Of a stretch of 64,000 bases of DNA, positions 24,821 to 33,247 are shown piece by piece. Below the pieces are notes generated by a model. That model saw nothing but the letters and a program-made list of their open reading frames with translations, searched no databases and was not told the DNA's origin. Both the position numbers and the translations under genes were made by a program. The DNA lies in NCBI RefSeq assembly GCF_002949735.1, contig NZ_CP026681.1:7594501-7658500 (forward strand). Direction: 5' to 3'. The stretch's first letter is position 1, and every line of letters begins with the position of its first letter. The DNA comes from Nostoc sp. 'Peltigera membranacea cyanobiont' N6. GTDB lineage: Bacteria; Cyanobacteriota; Cyanobacteriia; Cyanobacteriales; Nostocaceae.

Positions 24821-25546
24821 TCAGGACTTGGCTTCCAACTGTTGGGGGTGAGCAGGAGATTCAAACTTATACCCTACGCCACGTACAGTTTGAATTAATG
24901 CTGGCTGACTAGCATCAATTTCAATCTTCTTGCGAATTTGACCAATATGTACATCTACAACCCGTTGGTCGCCGACATATTCATAGTCCCATACCTCTTG
25001 GATTAGTTCTGCACGCCGCCAAACTCGACCTGGATGACTTGCTAAAAAATGCAACAAGTCAAATTCCAGAGCAGTTAAGGGTACTGCTTGGTTATTAAGT
25101 GCTACCTCCCGTCGCACCGGATCGATCATCAGTTTTTCAAATACCAAGCGTTTCTGCTCGGCAGTAGTTATCACTCGCTGCCGCCTCAAAATCGCTCCGA
25201 CTCTGACTTCTAGCTCTCCCAACCCAAAAGGCTTGGTGAGATAGTCGTCAGCACCTTTGGCAAAGCCGCGAATTTTGTCAGCTTCGTCAGCACGGCTAGT
25301 CAACATCAGAACAAAAACACCATTACGACTTTGCATCTCTTGGCAGAGGTTAAACCCCGTTACATCTGGTAAATTCACATCTAGAATCACCAAATCAGGG
25401 TTAAACTGCTCAAATAGATTTAAGGCTGTCTTTCCATCTTCGGCAGCCTCCACCTGATAGTTCTGCTTAATCAAAAAGCGTTGGATTAAATTCCGAACCG
25501 CAGGGTCGTCGTCAACTACAAGAATCTTGGCAGGAGCCATGACCAT
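24821..25546 (-). CDS. OmpR/PhoB-type response regulator
   Basis: About 242 residues. A receiver domain (KILVVDDDPAVRNLIQRF, phospho-Asp in PDLVILDVNLPD, Lys in YLTKPFG) is followed by a winged-helix DNA-binding domain (about 140-230: ALTALEFDLLHFLASHPGRVWRRAELIQEVW, RVVDVHIGQIRKKIE, IQTVRGVGYKFE). It is a transcription factor controlled by an unknown histidine kinase; none is adjacent. ATG at 25546 or 25540 is a better start than a TTG at 25558. It does not match RpaA or RpaB motifs as I recall them, so no symbol is given. Confidence 0.9.
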   Translation of the reverse strand: MVMAPAKILVVDDDPAVRNLIQRFLIKQNYQVEAAEDGKTALNLFEQFNPDLVILDVNLPDVTGFNLCQEMQSRNGVFVLMLTSRADEADKIRGFAKGADDYLTKPFGLGELEVRVGAILRRQRVITTAEQKRLVFEKLMIDPVRREVALNNQAVPLTALEFDLLHFLASHPGRVWRRAELIQEVWDYEYVGDQRVVDVHIGQIRKKIEIDASQPALIQTVRGVGYKFESPAHPQQLEAKS

Positions 25547-26186
25547 TATTTTGCACAAAAATTCGTAAGATTAACAAGAGGAGTTGCGTAAAAACGCAGT
25601 TGCCACTTTAGGACTAACTAAGAATCTACATGGCTACAGTATGAGAATCCCGATCGTTTAAAAATAAATACTGCGATCGAGATTGTAGGCGATGAGAACG
25701 TGAAACTTATGTTAGCCACAGTATATAAGCACTCTGACTTTAGCCGCAACAGTTCTTGACACCAAAGCACCTTCTTGATCCCAGTTAGGTGGCAACTTAA
25801 AACGTTTCAATTTTAAATCGATATGCGGATATATACCACAAGCGATTATTCAGTATAATTAAAAAAACTCTACTAAGGCACTGTAAGTTGCCAAATTTGA
25901 AACAGTAAAGTAGATTTCTTCATAAAAACTATGCATTTTAGGTACTCTCCGTTCAAATTCTAGATTAGAGCCAGAATTAGACAACGACATGAGGGTATAC
26001 ACGGAGTTATAGCGATATGTTAAAGTGACTATAGTTGAAATTACAAAGTAAATCAAACTAACACGTGCTACTATCCTCGTAGGGCACAAAATAGGTTGGG
26101 ACTTTAGTTTCGACCAAAAAAACCTAAAGCTGTTTTTTTATTCGACAAAAAACTGCCGCTGACTGAGGCTGAAGTAACAAACTCCC
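25547..26186. other. Intergenic region, 640 bp
   Basis: A divergent AT-rich spacer with no convincing gene. A minus-strand frame at 25859-26089 has unnatural composition and no ribosome binding site. Confidence 0.5.
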
Positions 26187-26813
26187 ATGAGCGATCAAAA
26201 TCCCTACGAAAAACTTGGGGTATCAGAAGAGGCTAGCTTCGATGAAATTCAAGATGCTCGTAATCGCCTATTCGAGCAACATGGTGGCGATGCCAAGCAT
26301 TTAGAAGTAATTGAAGCAGCTTACGATGCGATTTTAATGGATCGCTTACGGATGCGCCAGGAAGGTAAAATTAAAGTCCCTGAACGTATCCGGTTTCCAG
26401 AGTTGCGAGTGCAATCACCTCCTACAGAGAGTCCAACTCCTCGCGAGCAGTCACCTGCATGGCTGCAACGGATGCTGGATCAGCCAACACCTGCGGATAT
26501 ACTTTTACCAGGAGCTTGGTTTCTGGGTTTGAGTTCTATCAGCTTGTTTTACCCAGAGGGAGGCCAGCAGGTTTTACAGTTAGCATTGGTGGTTGGGGTA
26601 GGCACTAGTATTTACTTCCTCAATCGCAAGGAAGGCAAATTTGGCCGAGCAGTTTTGTTTACCCTGATAAGTTTAATCATTGGCTTAATCGCTGGGGGAC
26701 TAGTTGCTAGCTGGCTCTTACCACAAATATCATTCATCAGTCTGGGAACAAATCAGTTCTCTACTGTAGTAACGTTTATATTGTTGTGGTTGGTTAGTAG
26801 TTTTCTCCGGTAA
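26187..26813 (+). CDS. CPP1-like (J-like) membrane protein
   Basis: A 208-residue protein with a J-like N-terminal domain (NPYEKLGVSEEASFDEIQDARNRLFEQHGGD, residues 5-60) that lacks the HPD triad of true DnaJ proteins. A Pro-rich linker and a membrane part of three to four segments follow (about 105-208). This is the layout of the CPP1/CDF1 family; the plant protein stabilises protochlorophyllide oxidoreductase. In cyanobacteria it is a membrane-bound chaperone-like protein of uncertain client. A perfect bidirectional terminator follows. Confidence 0.85.
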   Translation: MSDQNPYEKLGVSEEASFDEIQDARNRLFEQHGGDAKHLEVIEAAYDAILMDRLRMRQEGKIKVPERIRFPELRVQSPPTESPTPREQSPAWLQRMLDQPTPADILLPGAWFLGLSSISLFYPEGGQQVLQLALVVGVGTSIYFLNRKEGKFGRAVLFTLISLIIGLIAGGLVASWLLPQISFISLGTNQFSTVVTFILLWLVSSFLR

Positions 26814-26882
26814 ACCGCTATCTGTAAGCAAGTTTTTATAAAGAATACATGGTTTATATGTGTTCTTCTTAAATAATCAAGT

Positions 26883-26912
26883 CAGGAGTCAGAATCGCTA
26901 TTCTGACTCCTG
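26883..26912. terminator. Strong hairpin terminator
   Basis: Perfect 13-bp stem CAGGAGTCAGAAT with a 4-nt loop, followed by a T-rich tract, between two convergent genes. It should serve both transcripts. Confidence 0.85.
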
Positions 26913-26963
26913 CTTTAATTTATATGATTAATTAATTCAATCTGTGACAGCTAAATAGCCTTT

Positions 26964-27656
26964 CTAGGCAAGGTGTTTAGGTTTTAAGACCAAATCTACA
27001 GCAGCGCTAAAATCTTTAACGATTAAGTCGGGGTGGTAAAGTTCCAATTGGGTGCGATCGCGGATACCACATTCCACAGCCATCACTTTAATACTATAAT
27101 TTTTCGCTGCGGTGATATCGGCTTCCGTATCTCCCACCATCCAAGTATCAGTAGCTGGGGGCAGTTCTTTTAATGCCCTAGCCATTAACAAGGGCTTATC
27201 TTCAATATCACGAGTTTTAACGTAGTCGTTACTGAGGCAATAACAACGATTTTCTGGGAAAAATCTCCCTAAATCGTATTTTTTAAAGGCATAATCTAGT
27301 TCTCTAACCCGGCGCATGGTCATAACTGCTAAATCAATTCCAGCTTGTTGAATTTTTAACAGTGCGTCTACAGCACCAGGCGCGAGAGTATCGTAGTTGA
27401 AATAAGCTTCTGTATGTACAGTTTGCCGCCGCAGTTGGGCAAATTCTTGGGCTTGGGCTTCATCTAACCCTGAATTTAAAGCGATTTGTTTTTCGGGAAC
27501 GCGCGATCGCTTTAACTGCCAAAATTCCGCTTTCGGAAGTTCTTGCACCGCTTGGTTTGGGCGACGGGTTTTCTCTAAGCAAAATTGATAAACACGGTAG
27601 TAGCGTTCCGAAACATCAATAATTGGGCCGTCGAAGTCAGTAATCAGTCTTAGCAT
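26964..27656 (-). CDS. HAD family hydrolase
   Basis: A 230-residue haloacid-dehalogenase protein. Motif I is DFDGPIID (nucleophile Asp7, acid Asp9) and a helical cap lies at about 20-90. Motif II is AVMTMRR, and motifs III/IV include the Lys in DKPLLM and VGDTEADITAAK. Likely a phosphoglycolate- or nucleotide-phosphatase-like enzyme; the substrate cannot be assigned. Confidence 0.88.
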   Translation of the reverse strand: MLRLITDFDGPIIDVSERYYRVYQFCLEKTRRPNQAVQELPKAEFWQLKRSRVPEKQIALNSGLDEAQAQEFAQLRRQTVHTEAYFNYDTLAPGAVDALLKIQQAGIDLAVMTMRRVRELDYAFKKYDLGRFFPENRCYCLSNDYVKTRDIEDKPLLMARALKELPPATDTWMVGDTEADITAAKNYSIKVMAVECGIRDRTQLELYHPDLIVKDFSAAVDLVLKPKHLA

Positions 27657-27724
27657 CGGCGGTAAAAGTTAATTTTTATTAAAATTATCTCAGATATATC
27701 GCTATTTTTCGAGAGCATCAAATC

Positions 27725-28165
27725 TTAGCTAAGGGTTTTTTGTAAACTCTTTTTAAGAAAGTATCGACGATGGCCTACAGGGAAATCTTCTAACTCTCCA
27801 AAAACTTCATAACCCAAGTGCTGATAAAATTCAGGAGCTTGGAAACTGTAAGTAAAAAGATATGCGTATAAACAACCACGATTAACAGCCTCTTGCTCTG
27901 CCGCCAAAAGAAGTGCTTTTCCATATCCATAACCTCTTAAATTCTCTGTAATCCAAAGAGTACCGATATGGAACCATCCCAAGCCGAGAAAACCCTCCAA
28001 ACCACCGACTACTTTTTTTTCTGAATCACGAAGCAATACAAACAGTGACGTATATTGGTAATCACCAATTTTACTTACATTGAATTGGTGAAGTTGCTTG
28101 TCTACAAAATCAACTTCTTTGGAGTCTGACTGACTTTCAATTGATATTTTGTAATCAGGCATCAT
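27725..28165 (-). CDS. GNAT family N-acetyltransferase
   Basis: A 146-residue acetyltransferase with the acetyl-CoA loop ENLRGYGYGKALLLAAEQEAVNRG (about 83-106) and the beta-bulge FLGLGWFHIGTLWI. The C-terminal FYQHLGYEVFGELEDFPVGH is typical of a GNAT substrate site. The start codon overlaps the stop of hppD (ATGA-type), so translation is probably coupled. Substrate unknown. Confidence 0.87.
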   Translation of the reverse strand: MMPDYKISIESQSDSKEVDFVDKQLHQFNVSKIGDYQYTSLFVLLRDSEKKVVGGLEGFLGLGWFHIGTLWITENLRGYGYGKALLLAAEQEAVNRGCLYAYLFTYSFQAPEFYQHLGYEVFGELEDFPVGHRRYFLKKSLQKTLS

Positions 28166-29238
28166 TGCAAAGTACCGCGTTTGATTTGTTCGCTTTCAAT
28201 GGCTTCAAATAAAGCACGAAAGTTACCTTCGCCAAAACCTTTAGCTTGGAAACGGCGTTCAATAAATTCAAAGAAAAATGTCGGCTGTTCAAAAATGGGC
28301 TGGGTAAAAATTTGTAGTAACAATGGTGCGCTATTTCCTCCCTCTAAAGGAGTATATTCTTGCCAGTCTACGAGAATTTCTTGTTGCGCGATCGCCTCAA
28401 TTTCTAAAAGTGATAAAGGCAATCCTGGACGCTGTTTGAGTTGAGTGTAATAGGTTTGAGGAACAGAGAGTAAAGATAAACCACTGGCACGAAATTTAGC
28501 GATCGCACTGACAAGATTAGTTGTCCGTAAGGCAATATGTTGAACTCCTGGCCCCCGATTGACATCTAAAAATTCCTGAATTTGAGAATTTTTGGAAGCT
28601 GGTTCATTAATTGGCAATTGGACGCTGCCGTTATGCGAAACCATCACCTGGCTGTGTAAAGCAGAACGATTGGTTTTAATTTTAAATGCTTGCTGGGGTT
28701 GAAAATCTAAAATATTTTCGTACCAAGCGACGGCACGATCCAATTCCCCAACTGCCACATTTAGCACTATATGATCTATGGCAGTAATAGTGTTGTCATT
28801 TGTCATTTGTCCTTTGTCAAAAACCAATGACGGATGATTACTGGCAAATGACCTTTCTATCAACGTATGAGTCAATCCACCCCAAGCGGCAATTTTGCCA
28901 CATTTAATGAACGCCGTACCTACCTGGCGTTCCTGAATGGGTTGGAGGATTGTCGCACCGTGTTTTTCAGCAAGTGCGATCGCAGCTTCAACATCTTCTA
29001 CAGCAAAAGCGACATCTGCCACACCAGGGGGATAGTTACGCAAAAACTCCGCTACTGGGCTTGTGGGCAACAGTGGTGAAGATAGAAAAAAGCAAACAGC
29101 ACCACTTTTCACCACTTCTGTACAAGTGTGAAATGAATTGCTGCGATCGGCTACTGATTGAAAACCAAGATGGTGTACAAACCAATCCCGCCACATTTTG
29201 GCATCTTCTACATAGAAATGAACGCGATCAATTTTCAT
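28162..29238 (-). CDS. hppD: 4-hydroxyphenylpyruvate dioxygenase
   Basis: 358 residues with two VOC modules. The iron ligands are readable: His in ITAIDHIVLNV, His in GPGVQHIALRT and Glu in FFFEFIERR, followed by the capping helix GFGEGNFRALFEAIE. It converts 4-hydroxyphenylpyruvate to homogentisate, the head-group precursor of tocopherols. The inter-module linker (about residue 140) contains the odd stretch VFDKGQMTNDN, encoded by a TTTGTCA heptamer repeat. It is upstream of and overlaps a GNAT gene. Confidence 0.93.
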   Translation of the reverse strand: MKIDRVHFYVEDAKMWRDWFVHHLGFQSVADRSNSFHTCTEVVKSGAVCFFLSSPLLPTSPVAEFLRNYPPGVADVAFAVEDVEAAIALAEKHGATILQPIQERQVGTAFIKCGKIAAWGGLTHTLIERSFASNHPSLVFDKGQMTNDNTITAIDHIVLNVAVGELDRAVAWYENILDFQPQQAFKIKTNRSALHSQVMVSHNGSVQLPINEPASKNSQIQEFLDVNRGPGVQHIALRTTNLVSAIAKFRASGLSLLSVPQTYYTQLKQRPGLPLSLLEIEAIAQQEILVDWQEYTPLEGGNSAPLLLQIFTQPIFEQPTFFFEFIERRFQAKGFGEGNFRALFEAIESEQIKRGTLQ

Positions 29239-29344
29239 AGATATTGAAAATCCAGCATAACAGTTTATATATCTGTAAATTTTGCCTTTTTTGCTAGATT
29301 TTCACGTCCTTCCTAAGCAAGAATTATCTAGGCGCACTCCCACT

Positions 29345-30049
29345 CTAAAAGAACAAATGACTATCAGGTTGAATGTTAATTTCCATTGGCACAGCTTGCG
29401 GTTCGGCAGAAAGGGCAAAGAAAATAGCATTGGCAGCAGTTTCAGGACTGAGCATTTTTTTCCGGTCTACTTTTAGGTTGACATTATCCCAGAAAGGAGA
29501 ATCTACCCCACCAAAGTAGAATAGCGTGAACTTGATACCAAAACGCTTCAGTTCCTCTGCCATGCACTTGCTAAAACCCACAACACCAAACTTAGAAGCA
29601 GAATAAGCTGCTGCCATCCCCATCGAATGCTTGCCCAGAATTCCTACCACATTACAGATGTGACCAGATTTGCGCTTTTGCATCTCTTCAGCAGCCGCCT
29701 GGGTAGTATAAAAGCTACCTTTTAAGTTGACATCTAGCATCTTGTCTAAATCAGCAGGTTCCAGGCTGTTGTAAGGCTTGAGTATACCTACACCGGCTGC
29801 ATTCACTAAAATATCGATTTGACCAAACGCCGCGATGGTCTTTTCTATCAAAGTATCTACCTGTTGGGGGTCAGTAATATCTGTGGGAACAGTCAAAACT
29901 TTCCCTGGTAAATCAGTAGCCAGTGTTGTTAAACGAACTGCATCTCTCGCAGCCAATACCAACCTGACTCCGGTAGACGCAAGTTTGCGTGTTAAAGCTG
30001 AACCAATACCACCAGTAGCACCGACAATAACGACAACTTTATCCTGCAT
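29345..30049 (-). CDS. Short-chain dehydrogenase/reductase-like protein
   Basis: 234 residues with a Rossmann motif GATGGIGSALTRKLA (9-23), NAAG (83-86) and catalytic Tyr149-x3-Lys153 (AAYSASKFG). The serine expected 13 residues before the Tyr is Gly136 (NVVGILGK), so the classical Ser-Tyr-Lys triad is incomplete. NADP(H) preference is suggested by the Arg35 after strand 2 (LAARD). Substrate unknown. Confidence 0.88.
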   Translation of the reverse strand: MQDKVVVIVGATGGIGSALTRKLASTGVRLVLAARDAVRLTTLATDLPGKVLTVPTDITDPQQVDTLIEKTIAAFGQIDILVNAAGVGILKPYNSLEPADLDKMLDVNLKGSFYTTQAAAEEMQKRKSGHICNVVGILGKHSMGMAAAYSASKFGVVGFSKCMAEELKRFGIKFTLFYFGGVDSPFWDNVNLKVDRKKMLSPETAANAIFFALSAEPQAVPMEINIQPDSHLFF

Positions 30050-30130
30050 TCCAATATTTATATTTATTTACATCTGTTTACATAATACTGAATTACAGGC
30101 TCAGGTTGTACGTAAACATCCAGAAACTAT

Positions 30131-31405
30131 TTACTCGGAGAGTAGCGGCATTACCTCATATTCCTTGCCATTCATTTTTAATGTAAATGTGGAAGATGAT
30201 TCTAAATATTTGGTAAAATTGGAACCTAACTTTAATTTTTTAATAATTGAATTAGGAGATTCTCCTGTTATTTTCTGTAACTCTGAACCTAGTTTTGACA
30301 CAGATAATTTAGTTTGTGGAGACTTTGTTTGTATATTTTGAATAATTTTTAATAGTAATTTATCTAATGTTTTTTCATTAGGGATCTCCGCAGAATATTC
30401 TTGAAGAGATTGTACAGATAAATTATCTATATTAGGGATAATTTCCTCTCTTTCTGGTTGCTTATGATTAGATTTATTATTGATATTGGATCTTTCTTGA
30501 AATAAACTTGTAATAGTTGCTAAACTGTGTAATCGAGTATTGATTGAATCTTGTTCATTTTTAATTAAATCTTGAATTTGCTCAACCACTTTTTCCAAAG
30601 ATGGAACTTCTGTTGCCATTGTTAAGGAATAATGAGTTAACTTGCCAGTATTCCGGTTTTCTATATGTAAAGTTTGTCCTTGCCTACGTACCCAATAGAC
30701 AATTAATCCTTGGTTTTGGAGTTCGTTGCAAAGGTGAATTAAAATTCCATCGCTAGAACAGACTAATATTTCTTTAACTGTTGGATAAGAGCGTAAAATA
30801 CAAGCACCGAAAGCGATCATTTTTGCATCAGCACTATCCTTACCCTCTGGCACATGAACAAGTTGATAGCCCCGGTTATATAGTTCAATATCTTGCTTTC
30901 CAATACTTGGATTTTTCCAGTTAGCAAATGCCATTTTAAATTGGAGGGGATATTTGCAGATACTAGCTAAAAATAATTCTGAATTAATATCTAGTTTTAA
31001 GTTTTCTGCATCCAAAAGTAGAAGCGATATCCCTGTTTTTAGTTGATACTTTATTTCCGGTTTTTGTTGAATTTTTTCGATAAATTGCCTGAAAGCAGCA
31101 GATTCTAACCAACCAGGCGATAATATCGTTTGCAGTAGTTGTTCAGCTAGTGTCAAACTAAAAAAGCCAAGGCTTTTCTCTGTGATTTTTTCTTCTGGCA
31201 GGTTTTTTACCAAAGAAAGTTCCATCGTTTCAGCCGTAGATACTTTAGTATGTCCGTTGCTGTTAGCAAACAAGTCAGTTTCTAAGGAACGAGAGAATCC
31301 AGGTTCTAGGAATTGTTTACCACAATTTTTACAGAGGTAATTTTGCTTGTTATTCCGACGACCATTTTTCCGATATGAAGTAGACTCGCACCGGGGACAT
31401 TTCAT
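30131..31405 (-). CDS. Zn-ribbon / NYN nuclease / LOTUS (OST-HTH) protein
   Basis: A 424-residue protein with unusual architecture. Residues 1-32 form a zinc ribbon (Cys3, Cys6, Cys25, Cys28: CPRCESTSYRKNGRR, NYLCKNCGKQF) like that of IS1-type InsA. Residues about 122-242 form a NYN/PIN-like nuclease domain: LLLLDAENLKLDI with Asp132 and Asn135, GKDSADAKM with Asp193, and LVCSSDGILIHLCNEL with Asp219. A variable, partly coiled region follows. The last 60 residues (TKLSVSKLGSELQKITGESPNSIIKKLKLG...) resemble a LOTUS domain, which binds RNA. It is therefore a likely RNA endonuclease, not a transposase; target unknown. Monocistronic. Confidence 0.78.
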   Translation of the reverse strand: MKCPRCESTSYRKNGRRNNKQNYLCKNCGKQFLEPGFSRSLETDLFANSNGHTKVSTAETMELSLVKNLPEEKITEKSLGFFSLTLAEQLLQTILSPGWLESAAFRQFIEKIQQKPEIKYQLKTGISLLLLDAENLKLDINSELFLASICKYPLQFKMAFANWKNPSIGKQDIELYNRGYQLVHVPEGKDSADAKMIAFGACILRSYPTVKEILVCSSDGILIHLCNELQNQGLIVYWVRRQGQTLHIENRNTGKLTHYSLTMATEVPSLEKVVEQIQDLIKNEQDSINTRLHSLATITSLFQERSNINNKSNHKQPEREEIIPNIDNLSVQSLQEYSAEIPNEKTLDKLLLKIIQNIQTKSPQTKLSVSKLGSELQKITGESPNSIIKKLKLGSNFTKYLESSSTFTLKMNGKEYEVMPLLSE

Positions 31406-31590
31406 TTTGTAATTCAGGTGGCCTAGAGCAAATACTTGTCTTTAAGTATACAGTCCCAAAAAATACTGTCAACATCAGTCTGCATTGCCCAAGATAAGAA
31501 AAATTGAAAATAAGCAGAAATTAAATTCAACCTTAATTTCCGGCTGCACTATGTCATAGCCCTCTGAATAGTTAGAATTCAAGAAACGCT

Positions 31591-32370
31591 TCAACTGACA
31601 CGGGCAAAAACATAGTCGCGAGTGCGAGAATCCACGGGGTTAGTAAATATCTTATTTGTAGTACCAAATTCAACCATTTGAGTAATCCGATTTTCATTAC
31701 TGCAAAAGAATGCCGTAAAATCAGATAGGCGAGTAACTTGCTGCATATTGTGAGTAACAATCACAATTGTCAACTCAGAGCGCAAGTTATGGATAAGACT
31801 TTCAATTTTCATACTACCTATAGGATCGAGACCCGAACAAGGCTCATCCATCAAAAGAACATTAGGTTTGACTGCTAAAGCACGAGCAATACATAATCTT
31901 TGTTGTTGACCACCAGAAAGCTCTAAAGCAGACTTGTGCAGTTTATTTTTGACTTCATCCCAAAGTTCAGCAGATTTGATGGCAGATTCAACAATCCCAT
32001 CTAATTCTACTTTCGGATGCCATCCAACTAATTTCACCCCATAAGCAACATTATCGTAAACGCTCATAGGAAAAAGATTTGGCTTGGGAAAAACCATACT
32101 AATTTGGCGACGTAACCGATTGATGTTCACACGACGCTCATAAATACTCTGCCCAAAAAATTCTACTCTTCCTTCAACTTTCACCTCTCCTTCTAATTCA
32201 CTCATCCGATTTAACGATTTAATAAAAGTAGACTTGCCACAACCACTAGAACCAATAATTGCCGTGACCTGGTTTTGATAAATATCCATTGACACGCCTT
32301 CAACTATCTTTTGAGTGTCGTAAGATAAGCTGAAGTTTTTGACTCTGATGGCTGGAATTAGTTTACTCAT
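31591..32370 (-). CDS. pstB': Second phosphate ABC ATPase (PstB'-type) with altered Q-loop
   Basis: A 259-residue PstB paralogue with Walker A GSSGCGKST, signature LSGGQQQR and Walker B VLLMDEPCSG. The Q-loop glutamine is replaced by Pro95 (MVFPKPN versus MVFQKPN in the upstream pstB). The two proteins otherwise align without gaps over most of their length. Cyanobacterial pst1 operons, for example in Synechocystis, also end in a second pstB. Here an IS element separates it from the rest of the operon, so its expression from the pst promoter is doubtful. Confidence 0.9.
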   Translation of the reverse strand: MSKLIPAIRVKNFSLSYDTQKIVEGVSMDIYQNQVTAIIGSSGCGKSTFIKSLNRMSELEGEVKVEGRVEFFGQSIYERRVNINRLRRQISMVFPKPNLFPMSVYDNVAYGVKLVGWHPKVELDGIVESAIKSAELWDEVKNKLHKSALELSGGQQQRLCIARALAVKPNVLLMDEPCSGLDPIGSMKIESLIHNLRSELTIVIVTHNMQQVTRLSDFTAFFCSNENRITQMVEFGTTNKIFTNPVDSRTRDYVFARVS

Positions 32371-32773
32371 ATTCCCAAAACGTGTGAAATAAAACTCGAT
32401 TAGGTAAAACAGTACAATTTAGCAATGCTGTTTCACTATGTTACTCCCAAAGGGAGATATTCATGGAAATTACGTAGCTATATAGTAGTTGTACAGCAGA
32501 TAAACTGTTAGTAGATATTCATATCAAGGTTGTGTTCCAAAATATATCTTTTGCGTACTTTTTATACCTATCTTTTGCACCTTGACCTACATACCATCCT
32601 TTCTTATTAAAAATGATTTGGGCTGGTTCGATTTAAAATAATTATGTAAATATCAAAATTATATACCCCTCATGGATAGTGAGGAGTTAGTTTTTTATCA
32701 GGATTCGCGGAAAACCCCATCCGTCTGTACGGTGGGGATTATTGCGGTCTGCGGAGCGGAGCGCAGTAGACAA
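32371..32773. other. Intergenic region holding the left end of the IS element
   Basis: Upstream region of pstB' followed by the left boundary of the IS200/IS605-type element. The imperfect hairpin at 32715-32737 is a sub-terminal palindrome of that element. Confidence 0.5.
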
Positions 32774-33196
32774 TCATTCTTTTCCGCCTGACTGCTCTTT
32801 AATGTAATCTTTGACTATTTCCAATGGCGCTCCACCACATGAAACTACACATTTAGAGTCATGCCATAGTTTAACTTTTTCACCCCAGTAAAACTTACCT
32901 ATTTCTGATTTGTATTGTTGTCTCAAAATCCTGCTAGAAGCTGATTTAAGTGAAGCCATTAAATCAGAAATATTGTTGTCTGGATGTAGGCTGACAAGCA
33001 AATGTACGTGGTCAGGCTCTCCATTAAATTCCTCAAGGATGCACTGATTAGCAGTCAATACCCGCACAAAAATAGGCTCCATGTCTGCAAGCATGGCTTT
33101 TGTAAAAACTAACCTACGAAACTTAGTTACAAAAACCATGTGTAGATGAATATCAAAAACTACGTGCGCTCCTTTCCTTAAACTCTTCCTAGTCAC
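32774..33196 (-). CDS. tnpA: IS200/IS605 transposase TnpA (Y1 HUH)
   Basis: A 140-residue single-strand transposase with the HUH motif His63-x-His65 (EPDHVHLLVSL), catalytic Tyr131 (EIVKDYIKEQ) and the family start FDIHLHMVFVTKFRR. Length and motifs are complete, so it may be active. It is transcribed away from tnpB; the two starts are 51 bp apart. Confidence 0.92.
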   Translation of the reverse strand: MTRKSLRKGAHVVFDIHLHMVFVTKFRRLVFTKAMLADMEPIFVRVLTANQCILEEFNGEPDHVHLLVSLHPDNNISDLMASLKSASSRILRQQYKSEIGKFYWGEKVKLWHDSKCVVSCGGAPLEIVKDYIKEQSGGKE

Positions 33197-33247
33197 TTCG
33201 AGTCAACCCTAGAATCTATGGTATAGTACTGAGAGTAACACAAGTAC

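Noticed and set aside
24821..25546. Naming the OmpR-type regulator RpaA, RpaB or NblR
   Set aside because: Receiver motifs do not match those proteins as remembered; left without symbol.
25859..26089. 76-codon minus-strand frame
   Set aside because: No ribosome binding site, no recognisable motif, in an AT-rich divergent promoter region.
30131..31405. Reading this gene as an IS1-type transposase because of its Zn ribbon
   Set aside because: Only the first 32 residues are transposase-like; the rest has NYN and LOTUS features, and no inverted repeats flank it.
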